DNA of 39,602 nt from Rhizobium sp. CF122 (GTDB lineage: Bacteria > Pseudomonadota > Alphaproteobacteria > Rhizobiales > Rhizobiaceae): assembly GCF_000282035.1 (NCBI RefSeq), contig NZ_AKKA01000031.1, forward strand, positions 1 to 39,602. Reading direction: 5' to 3'. The notes below the pieces were generated by a model. That model searched no databases, was not told the origin of the DNA, and worked only from the letters and a program-made list of their open reading frames with translations. Position numbers and translations under genes: made by a program. Position 1 is the stretch's first letter, and each line of letters starts with the position of its first letter. Shown here piece after piece: positions 9,611-18,214 of this stretch.

Positions 9611-9630
9611 GGATATAAAAATCTTATAAA
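9611..9630 (-). promoter_or_regulatory. candidate KdpE box
   Basis: The minus strand reads TTTATAAGATTTTTATATCC. It agrees at about 15 of 20 positions with the E. coli kdpFABC site as I remember it (TTTATACTTTTTTTACACCC). If transcription starts near 9555, the site lies at about -56 to -75, close to where KdpE binds in E. coli. It lies between the terminator of the upstream lipid operon and the candidate -10. Confidence 0.5.
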
Positions 9631-9635
9631 TGCGG

Positions 9636-9666
9636 AGAAAAGAAAAATGCCTCGCCGAAGCGAGGC
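9636..9666 (-). terminator. intrinsic terminator of the phospholipid operon
   Basis: Read leftward: a 7-bp stem GCCTCGC / GCGAGGC with a TTCG loop, followed by ATTTTTCTTTTC. It lies about 120 nt after the stop of the phosphatidyltransferase gene and directly before the kdp promoter region, which it would insulate. Confidence 0.75.
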
Positions 9667-9787
9667 TAGTCCAAGGCCGCTTCGGGGAAAAGAAGAAGCG
9701 GCGCGATCGTTCTATTGCTGCTCTGTTCGGCTGCAAAGCGCACTTTCGGGCATTTTGGTACGCCTGGCAAGGATTGAGCGAAGCGCG

Positions 9788-10441
9788 TCAATTGTCGGCG
9801 TGGCCAGCCTTCAGGTTTCGAACGACATTTCTGCCACGTCGCAGTGCCGTGAATGCGGCACCGATGGCGATCAGCCAGAGAGCCACGAGCAGGACCTGGT
9901 TGTGCCCGTTCCAGAGCGGCTCGAGGATTGAGAGAACGGCTGCGGCGGTGATCGTCGCCATGCGGTGTTGCTTTGCCATCGGGCCTGAGAAGTCGCTCGG
10001 CGTTCCCGTTGCTCGTCCGAGCTCGCGAACGTAGGCTGTCAACACGGCAAAGGATGCCGCTGCCCAACCGAGCCCAGGCGATCCGATGCCAAACCCCACA
10101 CCGGCCAGGATGAGGATGTCGGCGACGCGGTCGGGGAACTCGTTCCAGAACGGTCCGTCGGCTGCGCCCTTGCCGCCTTCGACGGCAACCATGCCATCGA
10201 AGAGATTGCACAGCAGTCGTAATTGGCAGAGGGCGGCCGCGAGGACGAGCAGAAGAGCCCGGCCCCATCCGATCTCAGAACCGGCAAAGCAAAAGGAGCC
10301 GCCCGCCAGCGCCGCGGCGACCATGCTTACCTGGGAGATCTGGTTCGGCGTAATCGATCTCGCCGCCAGCCATTGCGCAATGCGCCTTGCCCATTGCGTG
10401 TCCCTGCTTGCCAACGGCCGGCGATCGCCCGTTTCCGTCAT
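9788..10441 (-). CDS. CDP-alcohol phosphatidyltransferase family protein
   Basis: About 217 aa and polytopic. The family transfers a phosphatidyl group from a CDP-lipid to an alcohol in the inner membrane. The signature region starts NLFDGMVAVEGG and continues to GPFWNEFPDRVAD. Compared with the classic D-G-x2-A-R...G-x3-D-x3-D, the arginine is V and the second aspartate is N, while the first and last aspartates remain. The NE(F/I)PDR variant recurs in a poorly characterised subgroup, so this is unlikely to be a standard PgsA or Pss. The in-frame start at 10855 would run through the whole preceding gene. The ATG at 10441 overlaps that gene's stop as ATGA and gives the proper N-terminus (MTETGDRRP). 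It is the last gene of the operon, and its headgroup acceptor is unknown. Confidence 0.8.
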   Translation of the reverse strand: MTETGDRRPLASRDTQWARRIAQWLAARSITPNQISQVSMVAAALAGGSFCFAGSEIGWGRALLLVLAAALCQLRLLCNLFDGMVAVEGGKGAADGPFWNEFPDRVADILILAGVGFGIGSPGLGWAAASFAVLTAYVRELGRATGTPSDFSGPMAKQHRMATITAAAVLSILEPLWNGHNQVLLVALWLIAIGAAFTALRRGRNVVRNLKAGHADN

Positions 10442-10830
10442 GCCTCGATCCTCTTTTGATAGAGAAAGTAATTGTAGACCGCCGCGTAGCTCGTCGAGAC
10501 GGCCAGTGGCACTGCTATGGTCTTCAGGATTTCCGGCGTACCGCTTAATGCGTGGATCGAGATCAGCACGGTAGTAGAGCCAAGGCTGGCGATCAACGGT
10601 GGCGCCCATAGACCGGCGCGGCCTTCGAACTGCTTCGAGAGTCGTTCGATCACCGTCTTGAGAAAGAAGGTGAGGCAGGCCGAGAGTCCGCCTTGCACAA
10701 CGCCGGCCAGCAGGGCTCGCTGCAGCGGGTGATTGCTGTTGGCGAGGACCGCCCAGCCGCCCATGGCGACAAACGCGATAAGCACGTGCATCACACTGCT
10801 CTGGGCGAGCCGGCGTAGCGGCGCCATCAT
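10438..10830 (-). CDS. uncharacterised four-helix membrane protein of the lipid operon
   Basis: 130 aa with four probable membrane helices: about 10-30 (VMHVLIAFVAMGGWAVLA), 38-60 (ALLAGVVQGGLSACLTFFLK), 72-92 (PPLIASLGSTTVLISIHAL) and 100-121 (TIAVPLAVSTSYAAVYNYFL). It ends QKRIEA. I do not recognise a domain; the size and four-helix layout resemble small GtrA-like proteins, but no motif confirms this. The start is chosen because ATG 10830 overlaps the cdsA stop (ATGA), and the stop overlaps the next gene's start the same way. The tight coupling implies that its product works with the CDP-DAG enzymes, perhaps as a subunit, a lipid transporter or a scaffold. Confidence 0.7.
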   Translation of the reverse strand: MMAPLRRLAQSSVMHVLIAFVAMGGWAVLANSNHPLQRALLAGVVQGGLSACLTFFLKTVIERLSKQFEGRAGLWAPPLIASLGSTTVLISIHALSGTPEILKTIAVPLAVSTSYAAVYNYFLYQKRIEA

Positions 10831-11777
10831 GTGGCTGACCACCAATAGCGGACAATGTGGAAGAAGATCGGTGCGGAAAAGATGACGGAATCGAGCCGGT
10901 CGATTAGTCCGCCATGGCCTTCGATAAGGTGGCCCCAGTCCTTGACGCCGCGGTCGCGTTTGATCGCCGACATGACGAGACCGCCCAAGAAGCCCATCAT
11001 CGTGATGACGAAGGCCATGACCCCGGCCTGAAACGGTGTGAAGGGCGTGATCCACCACAGGGCGGCGCCGATCAGTGTCGCACTGGCCACGCCCCCGACA
11101 AATCCTTCCACCGTCTTCGATGGAGACAGGCTTGGCGCGATCTTGGTGCGACCGAACAGCTTGCCCCAGACATATTGCAGGACATCGCTAAGCTGCACGA
11201 TGATCACCAGGAAGGCGATCAGGAGAACGTTGCGGCCCTCGTAGCCTGGAATCGTCAACGTCAACAATGCCGGAACGTGTGAGGCACAGAATACACAGAT
11301 CATCAGCGCCCATTGCACCTCGGCGATGCGTATCAGGAAACGCTCGGTGTCGCCGCGCAATACGGAGATGATCGGCATTAGGAGGAACGCGTAGACCGGG
11401 ATGAAGATCGAGAAGATGCCGTATTGCCTCTCCCACAGCAGCCAATACTGGAGCGGGAGCACGACGAAGAAGGCAGCCGCGAGTGCCCAGTGATCAGCGC
11501 GTTTGGTGTCGGTCAGGGTAATGAATTCACGCAATGCCGCGAAAGAGCAGAAACCAAAAAGGAGGAGCACGCCGATCCGTCCGGCGAGAAAGGCGAGGCC
11601 GATCAGGATCACCATGATCCACCATGCCTTGATCCGCGCGTTCAGGTTCTCGATTGCGGCATTCGACTTACCGGTGGGCAGGCGTTGCTGCAGCAGGTAG
11701 CCAATGGCCGAGGAAACGACGAGGAGCGTGAAGATACCAAGAACAAGCGTCCACAGGTCGGAGTTTGCTGCATTCAT
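10827..11777 (-). CDS. cdsA: phosphatidate cytidylyltransferase (CdsA family)
   Basis: 316 aa with about eight membrane helices. It makes CDP-diacylglycerol from phosphatidic acid and CTP. The C-terminal part carries the CdsA signature: SPSKTVEGFVGG, and later SAIKRDRGVKDWGHLIEGHGGLIDRLDS, which includes the K-D..I.GHGG..DR..S pattern with metal-binding aspartate. The length is above that of a minimal CdsA because of an extra N-terminal helix region. The start at 11777 overlaps the stop of the acyltransferase gene as ATGA, and the stop overlaps the next start. Rhizobia need another cdsA for general phospholipids, so this is probably a second, dedicated copy; that cannot be seen from the window. 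Confidence 0.9.
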   Translation of the reverse strand: MNAANSDLWTLVLGIFTLLVVSSAIGYLLQQRLPTGKSNAAIENLNARIKAWWIMVILIGLAFLAGRIGVLLLFGFCSFAALREFITLTDTKRADHWALAAAFFVVLPLQYWLLWERQYGIFSIFIPVYAFLLMPIISVLRGDTERFLIRIAEVQWALMICVFCASHVPALLTLTIPGYEGRNVLLIAFLVIIVQLSDVLQYVWGKLFGRTKIAPSLSPSKTVEGFVGGVASATLIGAALWWITPFTPFQAGVMAFVITMMGFLGGLVMSAIKRDRGVKDWGHLIEGHGGLIDRLDSVIFSAPIFFHIVRYWWSAT

Positions 11778-12418
11778 TCGTTACCGCCCGGGTGCTTTGG
11801 TGAAAGATCAAGTAGCGCGGTGCGCGCCCTGTCGAGGAAGTTTTCCTTGCTCTCACCGGCTTCGATTCGCATAGCGTTGCCGAAGGTCACGGTGCAGATA
11901 AGGGGGATCGGAACAATCTCGCCCTTTGGCATGACCCGATTGAGATTGTTGATCCAGACCGGCACGAGCTGAAGGTCCGGCCGACTCGAAGCAAGATGGA
12001 AAAGCCCGCTCTTGAATGGCAGCAACTGAGCATCGGTCTGGTTGCGAGTGCCTTCGGGGAAGAGAATAAGCGACGATCCGGAATCGACCACCTCGGCCAT
12101 GACTTCAATCGGGTCGCGGGCCCGCTTCTCGCGATCCCGCTCGATAAGCACTGCGTCGAAGACATAGCGGCCGATGAAACGGTTGATCGATGATTTCAGC
12201 CAATATTCCGCGCCGGCAACGGGGCGCGTCCGGCGCCTCAGACGGGGCGGCAGGACGGCCCAGACCAGAATGAAATCGCCGTGGCTGGAATGATTGGCGA
12301 AATAGACACACTGCCCCTCGGGAATGCCGTCATTTGGCCAGATGGCGCGCACGGCAGTAATTGCACGCGCAAACACCACGATGGCCGCCGCGACAGGCTT
12401 CGCGATCACACTTCTCAC
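11774..12418 (-). CDS. 1-acyl-sn-glycerol-3-phosphate acyltransferase (PlsC-like)
   Basis: 214 aa in the PlsC/LPLAT family. The catalytic H-x4-D motif is in ANHSSHGD (about 42-49), and the substrate motif FPEGTR is near 119-124. An N-terminal hydrophobic stretch (about 7-24) may anchor it to the membrane. It would acylate lysophosphatidic acid to phosphatidic acid, the substrate of the CdsA encoded next. It is the first gene of the four-gene operon, and its stop overlaps cdsA as ATGA. The promoter should lie in the 225-bp gap to the divergent DUF6074 gene; I see no clear -10/-35 pair there. A role in ornithine-lipid or other acylation cannot be excluded. Confidence 0.88.
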   Translation of the reverse strand: MRSVIAKPVAAAIVVFARAITAVRAIWPNDGIPEGQCVYFANHSSHGDFILVWAVLPPRLRRRTRPVAGAEYWLKSSINRFIGRYVFDAVLIERDREKRARDPIEVMAEVVDSGSSLILFPEGTRNQTDAQLLPFKSGLFHLASSRPDLQLVPVWINNLNRVMPKGEIVPIPLICTVTFGNAMRIEAGESKENFLDRARTALLDLSPKHPGGNE

Positions 12419-12643
12419 CGATTTCAGCCCCCTCGCTGCACCGACAAAGCAGCTTGCAGAAGCCTAGCGGCATTTTTGCCGTTTCGGAAGTCCTGCTTGT
12501 GGCGGAAGGCAGCGCTCAAAATACCCGCTCCGAACCCGCCGGTGAGAGTCGCGGTAGATCGAGCTGGCACGTTTGCCTGATGGGGAGAGGAAAGCGTTAA
12601 CCATGGTCAGCTAGGAATGAGTCGAACGCAACGGAATGAGTCG

Positions 12644-12958
12644 ATGCCAGTACAGTCAAACAAAACTCTGCAAGCAATGACGACAAGCGAGATCGTGCTT
12701 TTCCCGGTCGCCTCGCGCGCCGGTGACATTGATCGGTGCGCGGCCGAACTGGACCGCCGCCACGGTGAGGACGCGGTGCGCTTCTGGAAGACAGAGTGCC
12801 GCCGGTTGGCAGACGAGTTGGCGTCGCTTGGCTGCTCCGAAGACGAGGTGCGCGCCCAGGTCATGACATTTCAAGCCGAGGTACAGGCCGAGCTGGTTCG
12901 CCGCCATCAAGTGCGGGCAATCGCCGAAAGCCGCAGCGGTCGCGCCATCAAGCGTTAA
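12644..12958 (+). CDS. DUF6074 family protein
   Basis: About 104 aa, soluble. It contains the pattern seen in the rhizobial DUF6074 family: an IVLFPVASRAGDIDR segment, then AELDRRHGEDAVRFWKTECRRLADEL, and EDEVRAQVMTFQAEVQAEL near the C-terminus. The function is unknown. Three in-frame ATGs are possible. The one at 12617 touches its only AGGA, so it is unlikely; 12644 has a weak GGA upstream; 12677 (MTTSEIVLFP) would fit the short N-terminus of relatives. No operon partner: it lies between the divergent acyltransferase gene and the leucine-degradation operon. Confidence 0.65.
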   Translation: MPVQSNKTLQAMTTSEIVLFPVASRAGDIDRCAAELDRRHGEDAVRFWKTECRRLADELASLGCSEDEVRAQVMTFQAEVQAELVRRHQVRAIAESRSGRAIKR

Positions 12959-13413
12959 TCTCATAGCAATCGGTGCTTGCCGCCAGTTAGGCTGCCGATC
13001 TTGTCGGATGGCCCTGAGCGGTTGAACGCGTCGTCCCGGCGACGAATTCTTTCCATATTTTGCGCAAGACGAACCGTCTTGGTTCAGAAATTCCGCGCGC
13101 CCAATGCTAGCATCCTTTTGTTCTCACGTGGATCTCCAAAGATCCCGTGCGTATTCAGGTCGTTGCCTATTTCGGGAGGAAGGGCAGATGCGGGCGGAAG
13201 ATCTATCGAATACTCGCCGGAGCAAACTGGGCGGTCAGAAACCGGCCGACCGGAAATGCTTGCCATTTTCACATTCTTCAACGAAATTTATCGAGCCGAC
13301 CGGCAGTGGAGGAGCTGCCGACAAGATACGCGCGTGAAAACAATGACGGGAGAATAACGACACACGCATACCGGACGCTGCGGTAAGCGCGCGCCGGACT
13401 TGGGAGGGAAGGC
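12959..13413 (+). other. 455-bp gap upstream of the leucine-degradation operon
   Basis: No recognisable protein domain. It holds two operator-like inverted repeats: GAACC-GTCTT-GGTTC (13071-13085) and GGATCT-CCAA-AGATCC (13130-13145). It also holds a 49-codon open frame (13188-13337) behind a strong GGGAGGAAGGG. The region most likely carries the promoter and regulatory sites of ivd; the small open frame is of doubtful reality. Confidence 0.4.
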
Positions 13414-14577
13414 ATGTATTCCGGTGGTTTGAGATTTGGTCTGGCGGACGAGATCGAGGCGCTCCGCGACAGCGTTCGACGTTTCGCGACGGAGCGCATC
13501 GCACCGCTCGCTGCCGAGACCGACAGCAGCAACAGTTTCCCAACGCCGTTGTGGCGCGAGATGGGTGACATGGGGCTGCTCGGGATCACAGCTGAAGAGG
13601 CCTACGGCGGCGCCGGATTAGGTTATCTGGCCCATTGCATCGCGATGGAAGAGATCAGCCGCGCTTCGGCCTCCGTTGGACTCAGCTACGGCGCTCATTC
13701 CAATTTGTGCGTCAATCAGATCAGCCGGAATGGAACCGCTGATCAGAAGTCGCGGTACCTGCCCAACCTGATTTCCGGTGAACATGTCGGCGCGCTTGCC
13801 ATGTCCGAGCCGGGCGCCGGATCCGACGTCGTTTCGATGAAGCTTCGGGCGGAGAAGCAGGGTAACAGTTACGTTCTCAACGGCAACAAGATGTGGATCA
13901 CCAACGGTCCGGACGCCGATGTGCTGGTGGTCTACGCAAAGACCGACCCGGAAGCGGGACCGCGCGGCATCACGGCCTTCCTCGTCGAGAAGGCCTTCAA
14001 GGGCTTCTCAACCGGGCCCAAGCTCGACAAGCTTGGCATGCGTGGTTCCAATACCTGCGAACTGATCTTTGAGAATTGTGGGGTTCCGGAGGCAAATGTG
14101 CTCGGCACCGTCGGTGGTGGCGCGCGCGTTCTGATGTCGGGACTGGACTATGAGCGCGTCGTCCTTTCCGCTGGGCCGATCGGCATCATGGCGGCCTGCA
14201 TGGATGTCGTCGTGCCCTATCTTCACGAGAGAAGGCAGTTTGGTCAGGCGATTGGCGAATTCCAGCTGATGCAGGGCAAGCTCGCCGACATGTATGTGAC
14301 CATGAACACGGCGCGCGCCTATGTTTATGCGGTGGCGGCCGCCTGCGATCGCGGCGAGACGACACGCAAGGATGCCGCCGGCTGTATTCTTTATGCTGCC
14401 GAAAAAGCGACGCTTATGGCCCTCGAGACAATCCAGGCGCTCGGGGGCAATGGCTACACGAACGATTATCCTGCGGCCCGGCTGCTGCGCGACGCAAAGC
14501 TCTACGAGATCGGTGCCGGCACTTCCGAAATCAGGCGCATGTTGATCGGCCGCGAGCTTTTCGCGGAGACGACTTGA
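13414..14577 (+). CDS. ivd: isovaleryl-CoA dehydrogenase
   Basis: A 387-aa flavoprotein of the acyl-CoA dehydrogenase family. It oxidises isovaleryl-CoA to 3-methylcrotonyl-CoA in leucine breakdown and passes electrons to ETF. Visible: the [11 protein letters not shown] flavin loop; KMWITNGP; the catalytic glutamate in [12 protein letters not shown], at the internal position typical of isovaleryl-CoA dehydrogenases; and the C-terminal [16 protein letters not shown] and [12 protein letters not shown]. The length is standard. GGGAGGGAAGG is an excellent ribosome site before the ATG. It is the first gene of a five-gene operon whose other members carry out the next steps, which makes the substrate assignment secure. 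Confidence 0.94.
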   Translation: MYSGGLRFGLADEIEALRDSVRRFATERIAPLAAETDSSNSFPTPLWREMGDMGLLGITAEEAYGGAGLGYLAHCIAMEEISRASASVGLSYGAHSNLCVNQISRNGTADQKSRYLPNLISGEHVGALAMSEPGAGSDVVSMKLRAEKQGNSYVLNGNKMWITNGPDADVLVVYAKTDPEAGPRGITAFLVEKAFKGFSTGPKLDKLGMRGSNTCELIFENCGVPEANVLGTVGGGARVLMSGLDYERVVLSAGPIGIMAACMDVVVPYLHERRQFGQAIGEFQLMQGKLADMYVTMNTARAYVYAVAAACDRGETTRKDAAGCILYAAEKATLMALETIQALGGNGYTNDYPAARLLRDAKLYEIGAGTSEIRRMLIGRELFAETT

Positions 14578-14613
14578 CAAGAGAATTTATCCGATAACCT
14601 ATCCTGGTGACGA

Positions 14614-16221
14614 ATGACGATTTTGAAGTCGCAGATTTCGCCGAATTCGGAGAGCTTCAGGACGAATCGCGCGGCGATGACCGAAGCGATCCGTGTCATC
14701 GAAGAAGCGGCTTTGAGTGCCGCAAACGGCGGCGGAGCTGCAGCCCGTGAGCGTCACGTCGCTCGCGGCAAGATGCTGCCGCGGGATCGGATCGCCGGAC
14801 TGCTCGATCCGGCGACACCGTTTCTCGAGATTGGATTGACCGCGGCTCACGGCATGTATGGCAACGAGGCGCCCGGCGCTGGCCTGATAACCGGCATCGG
14901 TCGCGTTTCGGGCCGCGATTGCATGATTGTCTGCAACGATGCGACGGTGAAAGGCGGCACTTACTATCCGATGACGGTGAAGAAGCATCTGCGCGCGCAG
15001 GAGATCGCCGTACAGAACAATCTGCCCTGCATCTACCTCGTGGATTCGGGCGGTGCGAATCTGCCGAACCAGGACGAGGTGTTTCCGGATCGAGATCATT
15101 TCGGTCGGATTTTCTACAATCAGGCGAACATGTCTGCGGCGGGCATTCCGCAGATTGCGGTGGTCATGGGCTCGTGCACGGCGGGCGGTGCCTATGTGCC
15201 GGCCATGTCCGATGAGGCGATCATCGTTGAGGGGCAAGGCACCATCTTCCTTGCCGGCCCTCCGCTGGTGAAGGCTGCGACCGGCGAAGTCGTCTCGGCA
15301 GAGGACCTCGGCGGCGGCGACGTGCACACAAGGCTCTCCGGCGTTGCAGACCATCTCGCTCGTGACGATGCACAAGCGCTGGCATTGGCTCGACGCGCTG
15401 TCGCCAACCTCAATCGGTCCAACTCGGGTGGCGTCGAGCGTCAGCCGGTCGAAGCGCCGCTCTTCGATCCGGCGGAAATCGCCGGTATTGTCCCTGCCGA
15501 CCTGCGCGTCCCTTACGATGTGCGCGAGGTGATTGCGCGTCTCGTCGATGGTTCCCGTTTTGACGAGTTCAAAGCACGCTATGGAACGACGTTGATTTGC
15601 GGCTTTTCTCACATCCATGGCATCCCCGTGGGTGTGGTTGCGAACAACGGCGTGCTGTTTTCCGAGTCGGCGCTGAAGGGTGCTCATTTCGTCGAGCTTT
15701 GCTCGCAACGCCGGATACCGCTCGTCTTCCTCCAGAACATCACAGGCTTCATGGTCGGCCGCAAATACGAGACAGAAGGCATCGCCAAGAATGGTGCCAA
15801 GCTAGTGACCGCGGTCGCAACGACTGCTGTGCCGAAAGTGACGATGCTGGTTGGAGGTTCCTTCGGTGCCGGTAACTACGGCATGGCGGGTCGCGCCTTC
15901 TCGCCGCGCTTTCTCTGGACATGGCCGAACAGCCGCATCTCGGTCATGGGCGGAGAGCAGGCGGCCGGTGTCCTTGCGACCGTCCGGGGAGAGGCGCTTT
16001 CCCGTGGCGGCACCCCTTGGACGCCGGAGGAGGAGGCTAGTTTCAAGCAGCCGGTGCTCGATCTCTTCGAACGACAGAGCCATCCGCTCTATGCGTCGGC
16101 GCGCCTTTGGGATGACGGGGTGATCGATCCGGCCAAGAGCCGAGATGTGCTCGGTCTCTCGCTGTCTGCGGCGCTGAATGCACCGATTGAAGACACGCGC
16201 TTCGGCCTGTTCCGGATGTGA
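14614..16221 (+). CDS. mccB: 3-methylcrotonyl-CoA carboxylase, carboxyltransferase (beta) subunit
   Basis: 535 aa, of the carboxyl transferase family. It transfers CO2 from carboxybiotin to 3-methylcrotonyl-CoA, giving 3-methylglutaconyl-CoA. The first half has [27 protein letters not shown] and [16 protein letters not shown]. The second half has [30 protein letters not shown] and [15 protein letters not shown]. Length and motifs fit the methylcrotonyl rather than the propionyl type, and the gene lies between ivd and the biotin subunit. The start 36 bp after the ivd stop has a GGTGA ribosome site. Confidence 0.94.
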   Translation: MTILKSQISPNSESFRTNRAAMTEAIRVIEEAALSAANGGGAAARERHVARGKMLPRDRIAGLLDPATPFLEIGLTAAHGMYGNEAPGAGLITGIGRVSGRDCMIVCNDATVKGGTYYPMTVKKHLRAQEIAVQNNLPCIYLVDSGGANLPNQDEVFPDRDHFGRIFYNQANMSAAGIPQIAVVMGSCTAGGAYVPAMSDEAIIVEGQGTIFLAGPPLVKAATGEVVSAEDLGGGDVHTRLSGVADHLARDDAQALALARRAVANLNRSNSGGVERQPVEAPLFDPAEIAGIVPADLRVPYDVREVIARLVDGSRFDEFKARYGTTLICGFSHIHGIPVGVVANNGVLFSESALKGAHFVELCSQRRIPLVFLQNITGFMVGRKYETEGIAKNGAKLVTAVATTAVPKVTMLVGGSFGAGNYGMAGRAFSPRFLWTWPNSRISVMGGEQAAGVLATVRGEALSRGGTPWTPEEEASFKQPVLDLFERQSHPLYASARLWDDGVIDPAKSRDVLGLSLSAALNAPIEDTRFGLFRM

Positions 16222-16228
16222 GGTAGCG

Positions 16229-18214
16229 ATGTTCCAGAAAATTCTCATCGCAAACCGTGGCGAGATTGCTTGCCGGGTGATCCGAACTGCCAGGCGCATG
16301 GGGATTGCCACTGTGGCAGTCTATTCGGATGCCGATGTCGGCGCGCTACATGCAGAAATGGCTGATGAGGCTGTCCGTCTGGGGCCTGCCAGCGCGCAGG
16401 AAAGCTATCTCTCTATCGAGCGGATTCTGGCCGCGGCGGAAAGGACTGGCGCCGAAGCCATTCATCCCGGTTATGGGTTTCTATCCGAGAATGCCGATTT
16501 TGCAGCAGCCGTCGAGGCGGCAGGCATCGTCTTTATTGGGCCGCAGGCATCTTCCATTCGCGCCATGGGATTAAAGGATGCGGCAAAGGCGTTGATGGAC
16601 CAGTCGGGAGTGCCCGTTGTCCCGGGTTATCACGGCGAGGAACAGAATGACGGGTTTCTGGCCGATCAGGCGACCTTGATCGGCTACCCCGTCCTGATCA
16701 AGGCCCGCGCTGGCGGCGGCGGCAAGGGCATGCGCCGTGTCGACAGCGAAGAGGAATTTCCCGAGGCGCTCGCCGCCGCGCGGCGTGAGGCGAAGGCTGC
16801 CTTTGGCGACGACGCCGTGTTGATCGAGCGGTATCTCGTTCGGCCACGCCACATCGAAGTTCAGATCTTCGGGGATCGGCATGGCAACGTTGTTCATCTT
16901 TTCGAGCGCGATTGCTCGCTCCAGCGCCGCCATCAGAAGGTGATCGAGGAGGCGCCGGCTCCGGGCATGACGCCGGAAATGCGCCGTGCGATGGGCGAGG
17001 CGGCCGTGCGCGCGGCGCGTGCCATCTCCTATCGCGGTGCCGGCACCGTGGAGTTCATTGCGGATGTGTCAAACGGCCTCTGGCCGGATCGCTTCTATTT
17101 CATGGAGATGAATACCCGCCTTCAGGTCGAGCATGCCGTCACTGAGGCAATCACTGGGGTTGATCTGGTCGAGTGGCAATTGCGCGTAGCCGCCGGCGAG
17201 CCCCTGCCGAAGAAGCAGTCGGAGCTCGAAATCTACGGCTGGGCCTTCGAGGCGCGAATTTATGCCGAGGATGCGGCCAAAGGTTTCCTGCCCGCGACGG
17301 GTACGATCAGGCATCTAGACTTTCCTGACGTTACGGCGCGGATCGATGCCGGGATCCGTCCCGGCGACACGGTCTCCGCCCACTACGATCCTCTGATCGC
17401 GAAGATGGTCGTGCACGGGCCCAGTCGGAGTGTCGCGCTGTTGCGACTGACCAGGGCCTTGCAGAGCTCGCATGTCATCGGCGTCACCACCAATCTCGAT
17501 TTTCTCGCCAGGCTGAGCGCACAGGAAGAATTTTCCGCTGGCCACCCGGATACCGGGCTGATCGATCGCAATCTGCAATCGCTGACCGCCATCGAGCCGC
17601 CAGTCGACACCGTCGTTGCGCTTGCCGCCGTCCTGTCGCTGGGCGCGCTTACGCAATCGTCGGATGGCGATCCATGGCTGACGCTGGGGCACTGGCAGCT
17701 CTGGAGCGAAATGCAGCGTATCGTCGTGCTAACCTACGAAGGTGGGCATTCAACGCTGCGAGTTGCCGCCAAGGGCTTCGATTTCTTTGCCGTGCATGAT
17801 GGCCGACGAGTCATTCCAGTGAAGATCGTCAGCCGGCAGGATGATGGCTGCAGGGCGGAGGTCGATGGCCGACAGGTGCAGGTCAAGGCGAGCGTGGCGG
17901 CGCATCACATGGTTGTCAGCGTGGACCACAGAACGCATGTGTTCCACCTTGGCAACCCGCTCGATTTCAGTGCGGCTGATGTGGCTGACGGCAACAGGTT
18001 GATCGCGCCGATGCCGGGCTTTGTGAAGATCGTGCGCACGAGTTCGGGGGCGGAAGTCTCCAAGGGCGATGCGCTTGTCGTCATGGAAGCGATGAAGATG
18101 GAACTGACGCTCGTTGCGGCCCGCGATGGGACGGTGGAAGCCGTTGAGGTGAGTGAAGGACAGCAGGTTGATGAAGGCGCGGTGCTTCTGACGCTCCGGG
18201 TAGAGGAGACGTGA
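16229..18214 (+). CDS. mccA: 3-methylcrotonyl-CoA carboxylase, biotin-containing (alpha) subunit
   Basis: About 661 aa. An N-terminal biotin carboxylase (IANRGEIACRVIRTARRMG; ATP-grasp loop KARAGGGGKGMRRV; MEMNTRLQVEHAVTE) is followed by a linker and a C-terminal biotinyl domain with the biotin lysine in EAMKM. It carboxylates its own biotin using ATP and bicarbonate and hands CO2 to the beta subunit. An in-frame ATG at 16178 lies inside mccB; the ATG at 16229 follows a GAGGT ribosome site 7 bp after the mccB stop and gives the classic MFQKILIANRGEIA start. Its stop overlaps the next gene's GTG start. Confidence 0.95.
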   Translation: MFQKILIANRGEIACRVIRTARRMGIATVAVYSDADVGALHAEMADEAVRLGPASAQESYLSIERILAAAERTGAEAIHPGYGFLSENADFAAAVEAAGIVFIGPQASSIRAMGLKDAAKALMDQSGVPVVPGYHGEEQNDGFLADQATLIGYPVLIKARAGGGGKGMRRVDSEEEFPEALAAARREAKAAFGDDAVLIERYLVRPRHIEVQIFGDRHGNVVHLFERDCSLQRRHQKVIEEAPAPGMTPEMRRAMGEAAVRAARAISYRGAGTVEFIADVSNGLWPDRFYFMEMNTRLQVEHAVTEAITGVDLVEWQLRVAAGEPLPKKQSELEIYGWAFEARIYAEDAAKGFLPATGTIRHLDFPDVTARIDAGIRPGDTVSAHYDPLIAKMVVHGPSRSVALLRLTRALQSSHVIGVTTNLDFLARLSAQEEFSAGHPDTGLIDRNLQSLTAIEPPVDTVVALAAVLSLGALTQSSDGDPWLTLGHWQLWSEMQRIVVLTYEGGHSTLRVAAKGFDFFAVHDGRRVIPVKIVSRQDDGCRAEVDGRQVQVKASVAAHHMVVSVDHRTHVFHLGNPLDFSAADVADGNRLIAPMPGFVKIVRTSSGAEVSKGDALVVMEAMKMELTLVAARDGTVEAVEVSEGQQVDEGAVLLTLRVEET

